DNA from: Psychromonas sp. 14N.309.X.WAT.B.A12
GTDB lineage: Bacteria > Pseudomonadota > Gammaproteobacteria > Enterobacterales > Psychromonadaceae
Assembly (NCBI RefSeq): GCF_030397575.1
Contig: NZ_JAPNXS010000001.1
Span: forward strand, 248,001 to 312,000
Direction: 5' to 3'
Length of the DNA: 64,000 nucleotides
Below, one piece after another: positions 55,248 to 63,856 of this stretch. The notes beneath the pieces were generated by a model that saw only the letters and a program-made list of their open reading frames with translations, was not told the origin of the DNA and searched no databases. How positions within the stretch are numbered: position 1 is the stretch's first letter; the number at the start of each line of letters is the position of its first letter. The position numbers and the translations under genes were made by a program.

Positions 55248-56495
55248 ATGAGTTGTTGTGATGTACCCGGTTTAATGCCTTTAGCCGAGGCCATAGATAG
55301 AATGCAAATAACGCTAAGTAATGTGTGTGGGTCAATGACATTACCGTTATCTGACGCATTAGGTTATACCTTGAGTCAGGATATTATTTCACAACAGAAT
55401 GTACCTCCATTTAATAACTCAGCGATGGATGGATATGCACTAGATCGCCATGACTTAGCGGCTTGTTCATCGGAGAATCCAATTACATTAAAACAAGTAG
55501 GCAAATCCTTTGCAGGTGTTCCTTTTACCGGTGATATACAACCAGGGCAGTGCATTAGGATTATGACTGGGGCTGTCCTGCCTGAATCATTAAACTGTAT
55601 TGTAATGCAAGAGCAAACTCAAGCTGAGGGGGATAACATCATATTTGTTGAAACCCCTAAGCTACATAGTAATGTACGTTTTGCAGGTGAAGATTTAAGC
55701 GTAGGTCAAACTGTACTTAAACAAGGACATAAATTGACCCCTCGAGATATTCCTTTGTTAGCTTCTTTAGGTATCGATACGTTACCTGTTTATCGTCAAC
55801 TTAAAGTAGCTGTTTTATCATCGGGTGACGAACTAAGACCTTTAGGTTCTAAGTTAGAACAAGGTGAGATTTACGATAGCAATAGATATAGTATTATAGG
55901 GCTTCTATCGCGTTTAAATGTCGAAGTGATTGATTTTGGCATTATTAAAGACGACTATAGAGAGATAAAAGAAACGCTTATTAAAGCAGATCAGCAAGCT
56001 GATGTTGTGATCACTAGTGGTGGGGTTTCCGTTGGAGAGGCTGATTTCATTAAAGAAGTACTAAATGAAATAGGTGAAATTGGTTTTTGGAAACTTGCTA
56101 TTAAGCCGGGAAAACCTTTTGCATTTGGTAAGCTTCAAAACAGTGTCTTTTTTGGGTTGCCAGGAAATCCCGTTTCCGCTATCGTGACACTATACCAATT
56201 AGCAGTGCCAGCAATGGCGAAAATGAGCGGTGAGCTAGTAAAACCAGCATTACGCTTGAATGCAGTATGTAACGATGCATTGCGCAAAGCACCTGGAAGA
56301 ACAGATTTTCAACGTGGTAACTACTCTGTTAATGAACAGGGGCAGCTAGTTGTTACAACCACTGGAAATCAAGGTTCTGGTGTATTTAGCTCAATGAGTC
56401 AGTCAAATTGCTTTATTGTTCTGGAACAAGACAGAGGCAATATTGCAAAAGGTGAAACGGTAGAGATTGAACCGTATAGCCATTTAATGGATTAA
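55248..56495 (+). CDS. moeA: Molybdopterin molybdenumtransferase MoeA
   Basis: A 415-residue enzyme inserting molybdate into adenylated molybdopterin. Features are PPFNNSAMDGYAL (the conserved PxxNSAMDGYA), RIMTGAVLPESLNCIVMQE, RFAGEDLSVGQ, LSSGDEL, TSGGVSVGEADFIKEVL and FGLPGNPVSA. The frame is open from 55167, but the family N-terminus (GLMPLAEAIDRM) points to the ATG at 55248, giving a length close to E. coli (411). No moeB/moaABC genes are nearby; it sits between metR and aroG. Confidence 0.95.
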   Translation: MSCCDVPGLMPLAEAIDRMQITLSNVCGSMTLPLSDALGYTLSQDIISQQNVPPFNNSAMDGYALDRHDLAACSSENPITLKQVGKSFAGVPFTGDIQPGQCIRIMTGAVLPESLNCIVMQEQTQAEGDNIIFVETPKLHSNVRFAGEDLSVGQTVLKQGHKLTPRDIPLLASLGIDTLPVYRQLKVAVLSSGDELRPLGSKLEQGEIYDSNRYSIIGLLSRLNVEVIDFGIIKDDYREIKETLIKADQQADVVITSGGVSVGEADFIKEVLNEIGEIGFWKLAIKPGKPFAFGKLQNSVFFGLPGNPVSAIVTLYQLAVPAMAKMSGELVKPALRLNAVCNDALRKAPGRTDFQRGNYSVNEQGQLVVTTTGNQGSGVFSSMSQSNCFIVLEQDRGNIAKGETVEIEPYSHLMD

Positions 56496-56589
56496 TGGGT
56501 AAGCAAAGTCGCTTAAACAGAATATTTATATAATAAACAAGAAAACTAGAAATTAACTATTAGGCACAACGGTGTGCTCAGGATATATT

Positions 56590-57639
56590 ATGATTAAAAC
56601 AGATGATTTGAAAATTACAGCGATTAAAGAACTATTACCCCCTATTGCTTTACTAGAAAAATTTCCAGCGACAGATTCAGTCAGCCAAACAGTCGCTGAT
56701 TCTCGCACTGCAATCAGTAACATATTAAGCAACAAAGATGATCGCGTATTAGTGATTATCGGTCCTTGTTCAATTCACGATACAGAAGCTGCACTTGTCT
56801 ATGCTGACAAATTAGTCGCATTACGTGAAAAATATAAAGATACATTAGAAGTAGTTATGCGTGTGTACTTTGAAAAACCGCGTACAACCGTTGGTTGGAA
56901 AGGGTTAATTAATGACCCTGAGTTAAACGGTACATTCAACATTAATAAAGGTCTGCGTACAGCTCGTAAACTTTTATTAGATATTAATTCAAAAGGCCTA
57001 CCAGCGGCGACTGAGTTCCTAGATATGATCACGCCACAGTATATTGCTGACTTAATGTCTTGGGGCGCAATTGGCGCGCGTACCACGGAATCACAAGTTC
57101 ACCGTGAATTAGCTTCTGGTCTATCTTGTCCAGTTGGCTTCAAAAACGGTACTGACGGTACTATTAAAGTAGCAGTAGATGCGATTGGTGCGGCTAACGC
57201 TTCTCATCATTTCTTATCTGTTAATAAATTTGGCCACAGTGCGATTGTTGAAACGGCAGGTAACCCTGATTGTCATATCATTTTACGTGGCGGTAAAGAG
57301 CCTAACTACAGTGCTAAGCATGTGGCTGCGATTAAAACTGATCTTAAAAAATCAGGTCTTGCTGAAACATTAATGATCGATTTCAGCCACGCCAACTCTG
57401 AAAAGAAATTTGAAAACCAAATGAAAGTACTTGATGACGTATGCGGTCAAATTGCTGGTGGTGATAAAGCTATTTCAGGTGTGATGGTTGAAAGTCATTT
57501 AGTGGAAGGTCGCCAAGATCTATGTGAAGGTGTTGCTCCAACATACGGTCAAAGCATTACTGATGCGTGTATTGGTTGGGATGCAACTGAAACATTACTT
57601 GCACAATTATCTGAAGCAGTGGCAACGCGTCGCGGTTAA
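56590..57639 (+). CDS. aroG: 3-deoxy-7-phosphoheptulonate synthase, AroG type
   Basis: A 349-residue class I DAHP synthase, the entry enzyme of aromatic amino acid synthesis. DDLKITAIKELLPPIALLEK, VLVIIGPCSIHD, MRVYFEKPRTTVGWKGLIND, GARTTESQVHRELASGLSCP and IMIDFSHANSEKKFE-type blocks are those of AroG. The feedback-site residues of the N-terminal segment are close to the Phe-sensitive E. coli enzyme. I start at 56590 (AGGA seven bases upstream) rather than an upstream ATG at 56572. A short inverted repeat, GCACA-ACGG-TGTGC (56564-56577), lies just before the start. A strong terminator follows. Confidence 0.95.
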   Translation: MIKTDDLKITAIKELLPPIALLEKFPATDSVSQTVADSRTAISNILSNKDDRVLVIIGPCSIHDTEAALVYADKLVALREKYKDTLEVVMRVYFEKPRTTVGWKGLINDPELNGTFNINKGLRTARKLLLDINSKGLPAATEFLDMITPQYIADLMSWGAIGARTTESQVHRELASGLSCPVGFKNGTDGTIKVAVDAIGAANASHHFLSVNKFGHSAIVETAGNPDCHIILRGGKEPNYSAKHVAAIKTDLKKSGLAETLMIDFSHANSEKKFENQMKVLDDVCGQIAGGDKAISGVMVESHLVEGRQDLCEGVAPTYGQSITDACIGWDATETLLAQLSEAVATRRG

Positions 57640-57663
57640 GCTTAACTGAACTTCAGTTTAGAA

Positions 57664-57692
57664 AAAGCACTGTGTAAACGGTGCTTTTTTTT
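57664..57692 (+). terminator. Rho-independent terminator of aroG
   Basis: AAAGCAC (57664-57670) and GTGCTTT (57681-57687) form a stem over TGTGTAAACG, with T residues continuing to 57692. It is 25 bp after the aroG stop. Confidence 0.9.
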
Positions 57693-57732
57693 GTCTTATT
57701 AACATGCTGTAAGATGTGGATTAACTAAAATA

Positions 57733-59133
57733 ATGACAGTAAATAAAAAGCCGATAATGGTATTAGGTTGCACCAGTGATGCAGGAAAGTCGCTGATTGT
57801 GACAGCCATTTGTCGTTTATTAACAAATCGTGGTATCAATGTTGCTCCTTTTAAAGCGCAAAATATGAGTAATAACGCAGCGATCACTGAAGATGGGGCT
57901 GAAATTGGTCGTGCGCAATACCTTCAAGCGATTGCTGCTAAAACTACACCTTCAGTACTGATGAATCCTGTTTTATTAAAGCCTAGCGCAGAAACCTATA
58001 GCCAGGTAATCATTAATGGCAAAGTCGATACTGCTATATCGAATATGCCTTGGATGGCGAGAAAAAAATTAATTTGGCCTAAAGTGTTAACGGCGTTAAC
58101 CGAGCTCCAAGCACACTATGAGCAAGTGGTGATTGAAGGTGCTGGCAGCCCTGCGGAAATAAACCTTCGTGAAGGGGACATTGTTAATATGAGTGTCGCT
58201 TTAGCATGCCAAGCTGATGTTTACCTCGTGTCTGATATCGATAGAGGCGGCTCCTTTGCCCATTTATTAGGAACTTGGGCTTGTTTAGCAGAAGAAGAGC
58301 AAAAACTCATTAAAGGTTTTGTATTAAATAAATTCCGTGGTGATCCTAGTTTATTAGGTAATGCGATGGATTGGTTAGAAGAAAAAACCGGTATACCAAC
58401 GGTTGCTAACTTACCTTATCATCGTCATCACTTGCCAGAAGAAGATAGTTTTAGATTAGGCACAACATGGCAATATGGTGCTATTAATGTTGCACTTATT
58501 TATTATCCCTACGCCTCTAATATGGATGAGTTTGATGCACTTACCTATCAAGATGATATTAATTTAGTTCCGGTCCAGAAACATCAAGACTTATCAGTGT
58601 TTGATGCAATTATTTTACCAGGCAGTAAAAATAGTGGTAAAAGTTTAGGTTTTTTACGGGAAGTAGGTTTAGACAGTGAAATCATTAAATTTAGTCAATC
58701 AGGTAAATTAACCTTAGGTATATGCGGTGGCTTGCAAATACTTGGTTGTCAGATCAATGATCCATTATCGCTAGAAGATGGTGATAAGAAGGGATTAGGT
58801 GTAATCAATTTAAGTACTACTTTGGCACACAATAAAGCCACAAAACAACGTAAATTAGCTTGGTTAGGTCAAACAATAGACGCTTATGAAATTCATCATG
58901 GTGAAAGTGTGCTATTAAATGATAGTGTTACGCCTTTTATTGATGCGGATATAGGTTGGCAACAAGCAAATATCTATACTTCTTATCTGCATGGTTTATT
59001 TGATAATGCTGTTTTTTATAACTGGTTTATGGAGCAACTCGGCGTTGCGCAAAATGGCATCAATTGGAAAACACATATTGATAAAGAATTAGATAGATTG
59101 GCAGATATGTTTGAACAACATGGTTGGTTATAA
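57733..59133 (+). CDS. cobQ: Adenosylcobyric acid synthase (CobQ/CbiP)
   Basis: A 466-residue glutamine-dependent enzyme that amidates four side chains of adenosylcobyrinic acid diamide. The N-terminal ATP domain begins IMVLGCTSDAGKSLIVTAICRLL and has FKAQNMSNNAA, VIEGAGSPAEINL and DIDRGGSFAHLLGT. The C-terminal GATase domain carries the nucleophile Cys in TLGICGGLQILG and the His in LHGLF. It is slightly shorter than common CobQ (480-510). No other cobalamin gene lies in the window and there is no room for a riboswitch, so it is an orphan here. Confidence 0.95.
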   Translation: MTVNKKPIMVLGCTSDAGKSLIVTAICRLLTNRGINVAPFKAQNMSNNAAITEDGAEIGRAQYLQAIAAKTTPSVLMNPVLLKPSAETYSQVIINGKVDTAISNMPWMARKKLIWPKVLTALTELQAHYEQVVIEGAGSPAEINLREGDIVNMSVALACQADVYLVSDIDRGGSFAHLLGTWACLAEEEQKLIKGFVLNKFRGDPSLLGNAMDWLEEKTGIPTVANLPYHRHHLPEEDSFRLGTTWQYGAINVALIYYPYASNMDEFDALTYQDDINLVPVQKHQDLSVFDAIILPGSKNSGKSLGFLREVGLDSEIIKFSQSGKLTLGICGGLQILGCQINDPLSLEDGDKKGLGVINLSTTLAHNKATKQRKLAWLGQTIDAYEIHHGESVLLNDSVTPFIDADIGWQQANIYTSYLHGLFDNAVFYNWFMEQLGVAQNGINWKTHIDKELDRLADMFEQHGWL

Positions 59134-59166
59134 CGTGTTAAAAGATTTTAAATAAAGGAGGGATGC

Positions 59167-60135
59167 TTGTTTCGTAATCATAAAAATTACTCAATTTATT
59201 TATTTTTATTGAGTTCATTTGTCAGTATTCCTATGTGTGCGGCAGAAAGTGCCTTGGACTCTATTGAAGAGTCTTTTGCTATTTCAACACTCATGTCTGA
59301 CAGTGAAGCGCTAACATTTGGTTTTACTAACTTTGATATCGAATCAGATGATCCTGGTTTTGGTGATGAAGACTCGTCAAATTATAAAAATAGCCTAAAT
59401 GTATTCGTTATTCCTTACACCTGGGATTTAGAGCCTAAGAGCGAAGCTTGGGACCATGCCATTACTGTTCGTGCCTTTTACATTAATACCGAAAGTGATA
59501 GTGAAATTTATGCAGGTGTTGACGATACTGCTAAACAAGAGACTATGGGGATCTATGGTAATTATTCGCAGTTTTATCATGTGACTGATAACTGGTACGT
59601 AACGTCCGCGTTAGGGTTCCATCTTACTTATTACAACAACGACTATGATTATGGCGATGGTTTTCCTGAAGATGCTATTGATGAATTAGATGGCAATACC
59701 CTAAATATTAGCGCGTGGGCAGTAATTACTGAGCCTGAAGTAGGGATCGGTTATGAGCGAGATGAAGAGTGGGGAACCTGGAGAGCACATAATAAAACCA
59801 ATTACATATACGGTCAAAGTTTTGCAGGTACCATTAATGATAAATATAGTGTCAACCCTGAAGGTTGGCGTATCACTAATGGTGTCGAGTTTACTGTTGG
59901 AGTACCTGAATTATGGGGCGTAAACGATTTTTTAACCATCGACTTTAGAAGAATTGATCTGTTTGGCGACTTAGAGGCGATGGCTGATGATGGGTATTAT
60001 TATGAAACGAGTGTCGGCTGGGTGATTGATACTAATAATCAAATTCCATTTTTAGATAATATCGGGATTGGTGTATCAGTAAATTATGGCAGTTCAATCA
60101 GTGGCGCAACTGTCGTACTTTATTGGAATGAATAA
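59167..60135 (+). CDS. Solitary outer-membrane autotransporter-type beta-barrel protein
   Basis: A 322-residue exported protein with a signal peptide (YSIYLFLLSSFVSIPMCAA) and a large barrel-like region of alternating residues, acidic (DIESDDPGFGDEDSS) and ending in an aromatic-rich strand (TVVLYWNE). From recall it matches the solitary autotransporter-type barrel family (Omp_AT) seen in vibrios; no passenger domain is present. The start is TTG with AGGAGG six bases upstream; an overlapping ATG is out of frame. The stop codon lies inside a perfect 13-bp hairpin. Confidence 0.7.
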   Translation: MFRNHKNYSIYLFLLSSFVSIPMCAAESALDSIEESFAISTLMSDSEALTFGFTNFDIESDDPGFGDEDSSNYKNSLNVFVIPYTWDLEPKSEAWDHAITVRAFYINTESDSEIYAGVDDTAKQETMGIYGNYSQFYHVTDNWYVTSALGFHLTYYNNDYDYGDGFPEDAIDELDGNTLNISAWAVITEPEVGIGYERDEEWGTWRAHNKTNYIYGQSFAGTINDKYSVNPEGWRITNGVEFTVGVPELWGVNDFLTIDFRRIDLFGDLEAMADDGYYYETSVGWVIDTNNQIPFLDNIGIGVSVNYGSSISGATVVLYWNE

Positions 60136-60143
60136 AGTACGAC
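60112..60143. terminator. Terminator hairpin overlapping the end of the barrel gene
   Basis: GTCGTACTTTATT (60112-60124) pairs perfectly with AATAAAGTACGAC (60131-60143) over GGAATG. The stop codon (60133-60135) is in the right arm. It lies between convergent genes and ends 8 bp before the pdxH stop. Confidence 0.8.
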
Positions 60144-60151
60144 ACTAGGTA

Positions 60152-60805
60152 CTAGGGGTTTAATCTATTAATTATCCAATCTTGTCCTGATTTAGTGTAA
60201 GTGAAGCGGTCGTGTAAACGATCTGCTTTACCTTGCCAAAACTCAATTTTTTCAGGAATGACTCGATATCCTCCCCAAAAATCTGGTAAAGGCACTGTTT
60301 GACCTGCAAATTTCTCTTCGTAATACTTCACACTATCAACTAAAGTTTGTCTTTCATCTAAGACTTGGCTTTGTTTTGATGCCCAAGCACCAATTTGACT
60401 CCCTCGTCCACGAGAATGAAAATACGCTTCAGATTCAGCATGACTAACACGTTCGATTTTACCTTCGATACGTACTTGTCGTTGTAGAATATTCCAGTGA
60501 AATAATAGTGCAGCAAATGGATTCTCTTCCAATTCGCCAGCTTTACGGCTACCGTAGTTGGTAAAAAATACAAATCCCTCCTGGTCGACTTCTTTTAATA
60601 GCACCATACGTGATGAGGGGCGTCCTTCTACTGTACAAGTTGATACAGACATAGATTCAGGTAACACTACACCAGTATCTTCAGCTTCCTTTAACCAAGT
60701 GTTAAAGAATTGAATTGGATCTTTGGTGGTGATTAGTGCTTTATTTTCGATTAATACACCTTGACCTAAGGTGAATGCACAACGAAGTTTGCTCAGTAAT
60801 GACAT
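60152..60805 (-). CDS. pdxH: Pyridoxamine 5'-phosphate oxidase PdxH
   Basis: A 217-residue FMN enzyme oxidising PNP or PMP to PLP. Family blocks are RPSSRMVLLKEVDQEGFVFFTNYGSRKAGELEENPFAALLF, QVRIEGKIERV, SRGRGSQIGAWAS, and the C-terminal FWGGYRVIPEKIEFWQG with RLHDRF. The N-terminal segment that in E. coli reads RREYTKGGL is different here (LRCAFTLGQGVL), though the core is intact. The length matches E. coli PdxH (218). It is convergent with the barrel gene and close to the MocR-type PLP regulator family only in theme. Confidence 0.93.
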   Translation of the reverse strand: MSLLSKLRCAFTLGQGVLIENKALITTKDPIQFFNTWLKEAEDTGVVLPESMSVSTCTVEGRPSSRMVLLKEVDQEGFVFFTNYGSRKAGELEENPFAALLFHWNILQRQVRIEGKIERVSHAESEAYFHSRGRGSQIGAWASKQSQVLDERQTLVDSVKYYEEKFAGQTVPLPDFWGGYRVIPEKIEFWQGKADRLHDRFTYTKSGQDWIINRLNP

Positions 60806-60898
60806 GGTTTATCTTTATTAGTTAGATTGAACATAAAGGGAAGTGTATAATTTGTATTTAGCCTTGTCGATCATATTGTTTTATGAGATTTTTATTAC

Positions 60899-61465
60899 AT
60901 GTTACACGTATCAAAAACTGAATTTTCTAGTGAAGATCTTATCCAAATCTTTAATGACCAGTTCTACCAACAATACAACACCAAGTTAGTATTAGGTGGA
61001 GATGAGCCAGTCTATTTACCCGCTAACAGTCGTTGCTCACACCATCAAATTGTTTTTGCACATGGTTACTTTTCAAGTGCATTACACGAAATTTCACATT
61101 GGCTAGTGGCTGGCGAGCAAAGACGACAACAACTTGATTATGGTTATTGGTATGAGCCTGATGGACGAGATGAGCAGCGACAAGTTGAGTTTGAAAAAGT
61201 AGAAGTATTACCACAAGCTATTGAATGGTTACTGACAGCAAGTTGTGGTGCACATTTTGATGTCAGTAGTGATAACCTGAGTGGTATTGTAATTAATCGT
61301 TTGGGTTTTAAGCAAAAAGTGTATCAGAAAGTCTTAACATTATTAGATAATGGCGTATCTGAGCGTACGCAGAAATTGATGCAAGCTTTACAGAATGCCT
61401 ATCAAACGCCTACGCTGAAAATTGACGACTTTGCATACCAAGGTATGTATCAATTAGTTGATTAA
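60899..61465 (+). CDS. epmC: Elongation factor P hydroxylase EpmC (YfcM)
   Basis: A 188-residue iron enzyme that hydroxylates the beta-lysylated Lys of elongation factor P. The family signature is visible in FAHGYFSSALHEISHWLVAGEQRRQQLDYGYWYEPDGRD: the His-Glu and later His/Glu residues bind iron. Length and sequence fit E. coli YfcM. The 3' end overlaps the next frame only if an early start is used; the LMW phosphatase starts 22 bp later. Confidence 0.92.
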   Translation: MLHVSKTEFSSEDLIQIFNDQFYQQYNTKLVLGGDEPVYLPANSRCSHHQIVFAHGYFSSALHEISHWLVAGEQRRQQLDYGYWYEPDGRDEQRQVEFEKVEVLPQAIEWLLTASCGAHFDVSSDNLSGIVINRLGFKQKVYQKVLTLLDNGVSERTQKLMQALQNAYQTPTLKIDDFAYQGMYQLVD

Positions 61466-61487
61466 CTTTAACAGTAGAGAACAACAC

Positions 61488-61946
61488 ATGAAAAAAATTT
61501 TGATTGTATGCTTAGGTAATATATGTCGATCACCAACTGCTGAAGCCGTGTTGAGAACTAAATCTGTTAATCAGGGAATTAATTTACAGGTCGATTCTGC
61601 TGGTACGATTAATTATCATCAGGGGAATAAACCTGACACTAGGGCAATAGCAGCCGGTGAGAAACGTGGATACTCATTTTCTGGGATCAGCTCTAGAGGT
61701 GTAATAGCAGAGGATTTTTCTGAGTTTGATTACATTCTTGCAGCTGATCAAGAAAATAAACAAGATTTACTTAAGCGCTGTCCAGCACAATACCAATATA
61801 AAATAGACTTGTTTCTAGCATTTGCTGGTCTAGGTGAGCAGGTGATTCCTGACCCTTATTATGGTGGCGACCAAGGCTTTGAATTAGTATTAGATTTATT
61901 AGAAAAAGCCAGTGAAAACATATTAGTTAAAATAGGTTCAGATTAA
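61488..61946 (+). CDS. Low-molecular-weight protein-tyrosine phosphatase
   Basis: A 152-residue phosphatase. The CX5R loop is VCLGNICRSP (Cys8, Arg14) and the general-acid motif is IPDPYYGG (Asp-Pro). In proteobacteria such enzymes may dephosphorylate tyrosine kinases of capsule synthesis (Wzb) or act alone. The frame is open from 61458, but the ATG at 61488 has AGAGAA upstream and gives the normal N-terminus (MKKILIVCLGN). It runs in the same direction as the YbgC-type gene (1-bp gap), so the two are co-transcribed, perhaps with epmC. Confidence 0.92.
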   Translation: MKKILIVCLGNICRSPTAEAVLRTKSVNQGINLQVDSAGTINYHQGNKPDTRAIAAGEKRGYSFSGISSRGVIAEDFSEFDYILAADQENKQDLLKRCPAQYQYKIDLFLAFAGLGEQVIPDPYYGGDQGFELVLDLLEKASENILVKIGSD

Positions 61947-61947
61947 G

Positions 61948-62349
61948 ATGGAAAATAAAATATATCATCACCCAGTACAAATCTATTATGAAGATACAGA
62001 TCATTCTGGTGTGGTATATCACCCAAATTTTTTAAAGTATTTTGAACGTGCTAGAGAGCACGTTATTGATAGTCAGCGCTTGGACAAGTTATGGAAAGAA
62101 CAAGGTTTAGGTTTTGCAGTATATAAAGCGAATATGACTTTTCAAGATGGTGTTGAGTTTTCAGAAATCTGCGATATTCGTACCAGCTTTGTGATCGATG
62201 GAAAGTATAAAACTATTTGGCGACAGGAAGTATGGCGCCCTAATTCAACGAGGCCTGCAGTAATTGGTGATATAGAGATGGTTTGTTTAGACAAAAATAA
62301 GCAATTACAACCCATGCCTGAAGATATCATTAGTTTATTAGCAAGTTGA
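61948..62349 (+). CDS. YbgC/FadM-type acyl-CoA thioesterase
   Basis: A 133-residue hotdog-fold thioesterase hydrolysing acyl-CoA. The active-site segment is YYEDTDHSGVVYHPNFLKYFERAREHVI (Asp and the HPNFL motif), typical of the YbgC/FadM (4HBT) group. YbgC usually sits with the tol-pal genes, but here it is beside a phosphatase, so I do not call it YbgC itself. Translation starts one base after the previous stop. A region of 243 bp with no gene follows. Confidence 0.9.
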   Translation: MENKIYHHPVQIYYEDTDHSGVVYHPNFLKYFERAREHVIDSQRLDKLWKEQGLGFAVYKANMTFQDGVEFSEICDIRTSFVIDGKYKTIWRQEVWRPNSTRPAVIGDIEMVCLDKNKQLQPMPEDIISLLAS

Positions 62350-62592
62350 TTTATGCATGTTTATTTTATTATTAATATTCGTTCCGTGTAATATTAACTA
62401 AGGAATAAAGCTGCTTTTTTAGTTAGTTTAAATCTCATTTTTCTGCGCACCAAATTGGTTTAATCAACCTCAACTGTTGTGAATAACTGAGAAATGTTAT
62501 ATCACACTCAGATTGCCATAAAATAAGTTAGCCACACTTGCAAATATGTTACTAATAAGTCATTTTATTATGACTTTTGAAGAGGGAATCTT

Positions 62593-62886
62593 ATGTATTA
62601 TGCACAAAATGAAAAACGTTCATTCCATCGTATGGAGATAAATCTACCGATAGAGATCCATAAAGGTGGTTTTTCTTATCAAGGGACGTGTAATGATTTG
62701 AGTAGTACAGGAATGCGTATTACTTTTAATGATACTGGTTTATGTACAGATGATCATGTTGAGATCTTGTTAGATACAAAGGATAACCGGTTTCTACCTT
62801 TGCATGCTGTAGCTAAATTACTACGTGTTACTGAGGGTGAGCAAGGCGGCTTTTCTGCGGCAGTCGAATTTGTTGAATTAAAATAA
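62593..62886 (+). CDS. PilZ-domain protein
   Basis: A 97-residue single-domain protein. The c-di-GMP binding residues are intact: RSFHR (Arg9-x3-Arg13) and NDLSSTGMRI (the D/NxSxxG motif). Such stand-alone PilZ proteins act as c-di-GMP receptors controlling motility or envelope processes. It has GAGGG before its ATG and two hairpins after its stop. No operon partner is evident, so its target is unknown. Confidence 0.9.
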   Translation: MYYAQNEKRSFHRMEINLPIEIHKGGFSYQGTCNDLSSTGMRITFNDTGLCTDDHVEILLDTKDNRFLPLHAVAKLLRVTEGEQGGFSAAVEFVELK

Positions 62887-62890
62887 GTGA

Positions 62891-62932
62891 CAGATTAAAA
62901 ATCTGTATGGATGCATCACTAATATGATGCAT
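62891..62932. terminator. Two adjacent hairpins after the PilZ gene
   Basis: CAGATT-AAA-AATCTG (62891-62905) is followed by ATGCATCA-CTAATA-TGATGCAT (62911-62932). They lie between convergent genes. Neither has a long T tract. Confidence 0.5.
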
Positions 62933-62948
62933 AAACAAAGACTATCCT

Positions 62949-63710
62949 CTATCGTTTAGGTACCGGTATCAATTGAGCCGCATCTAAATAACATATTTTT
63001 TGTAGTGTTTTTGTTGCTCTGCATAAAGCAAATGATTGTTGTTGAAATTGGTCATGGAAACAATACCAAGGTTGTTCGATATTTAATGGGTAATGCTCAT
63101 TAAAACAGACTTGGATATTTTGTTTATTATCTTTATCGTCATACAAAAAATAAAATGAGTCTAAACCTAACTTAATGCCTACCCCTGTCGCTTTAACAAA
63201 TGCTTCTTTTAACGTCCATGTTTTAAAGAAGGATGCATTTTGAGCTTGCCCTTGTTTAGCCATTAACATCGCATGTTCTTGCGTTGAAAAATACCTTCTA
63301 GTAATGGGTTCAATGCTGACCTTACGTGTCGGATTTTCAATATCACAACCAACCTCATCTTTAACAGAAACAGCCATAATAATTAAATCCTCATTATGGC
63401 TTAGGTTAAATTGAAGCTGTGTAGAGTTCTTTAATAAACCAGGTTTTCCATGTTTATTACGGGAAAATTGGTGGGCCTGGGCAGGGATGTTGATATATTG
63501 ACTTAATACTAGTCGGCACATTGCTCGTGATACCAGTGATGTTTTTTGTGCGCTACTACTTTTAAATGTTGCGATCCTGGTTTGTTCTTCATCTGTAATC
63601 AAAGATTTGAGGTATTTTAACTCTGAATCATTTAATTGCTTTGGTGAAATTGACCACAGATCGATATGATCATGCTGTAACTGTGAAAAGGATGAAGGCG
63701 TTGAATTCAC
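62949..63710 (-). CDS. 4'-phosphopantetheinyl transferase (Sfp/EntD-like)
   Basis: A 253-residue enzyme that transfers phosphopantetheine from CoA to carrier proteins. The Mg2+ motifs are VGCDIENPT (the GxDxE-type Asp/Glu) and FKTWTLKEAFVKATG (WxxKEA), with a preceding HNEDLIIMAVS (NLSHNEDL). Two-domain Sfp type rather than the small AcpS. Marine relatives include the PPTase (PfaE) used for polyunsaturated fatty acid synthases, but other targets (siderophore or polyketide systems) are equally possible. It stands alone here. Confidence 0.88.
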   Translation of the reverse strand: MNSTPSSFSQLQHDHIDLWSISPKQLNDSELKYLKSLITDEEQTRIATFKSSSAQKTSLVSRAMCRLVLSQYINIPAQAHQFSRNKHGKPGLLKNSTQLQFNLSHNEDLIIMAVSVKDEVGCDIENPTRKVSIEPITRRYFSTQEHAMLMAKQGQAQNASFFKTWTLKEAFVKATGVGIKLGLDSFYFLYDDKDNKQNIQVCFNEHYPLNIEQPWYCFHDQFQQQSFALCRATKTLQKICYLDAAQLIPVPKR

Positions 63711-63791
63711 TATTTTCCCTATCTTTTATTTATCCTAATGAAAGTCGGTTTACTCGGTATTACTAAGTAGTAGTTTGGTTTGCTAAAAACT

Positions 63792-63818
63792 AAAAAAGAT
63801 AGCTTAGCTATCTTTTTT
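63792..63818. terminator. Perfect terminator hairpin near the right edge
   Basis: AAAAAAGATAGC pairs with GCTATCTTTTTT over a TTA loop, a 12-bp perfect stem. It can work on the minus strand for the partial gene at the edge (T tract present) and also on the plus strand. Confidence 0.9.
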
Positions 63819-63856
63819 CATTGTTTTTGAATTCAAAAATAACGCGTATTTGCTAA

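Noticed and set aside
56564-56577. Short inverted repeat before aroG as a TyrR site or attenuator
   Set aside because: Five-base arms only, no match to the TyrR box and no leader peptide seen.
57640-57732. Cobalamin riboswitch before cobQ
   Set aside because: The 93-bp gap is largely taken by the aroG terminator and is too short for the riboswitch.
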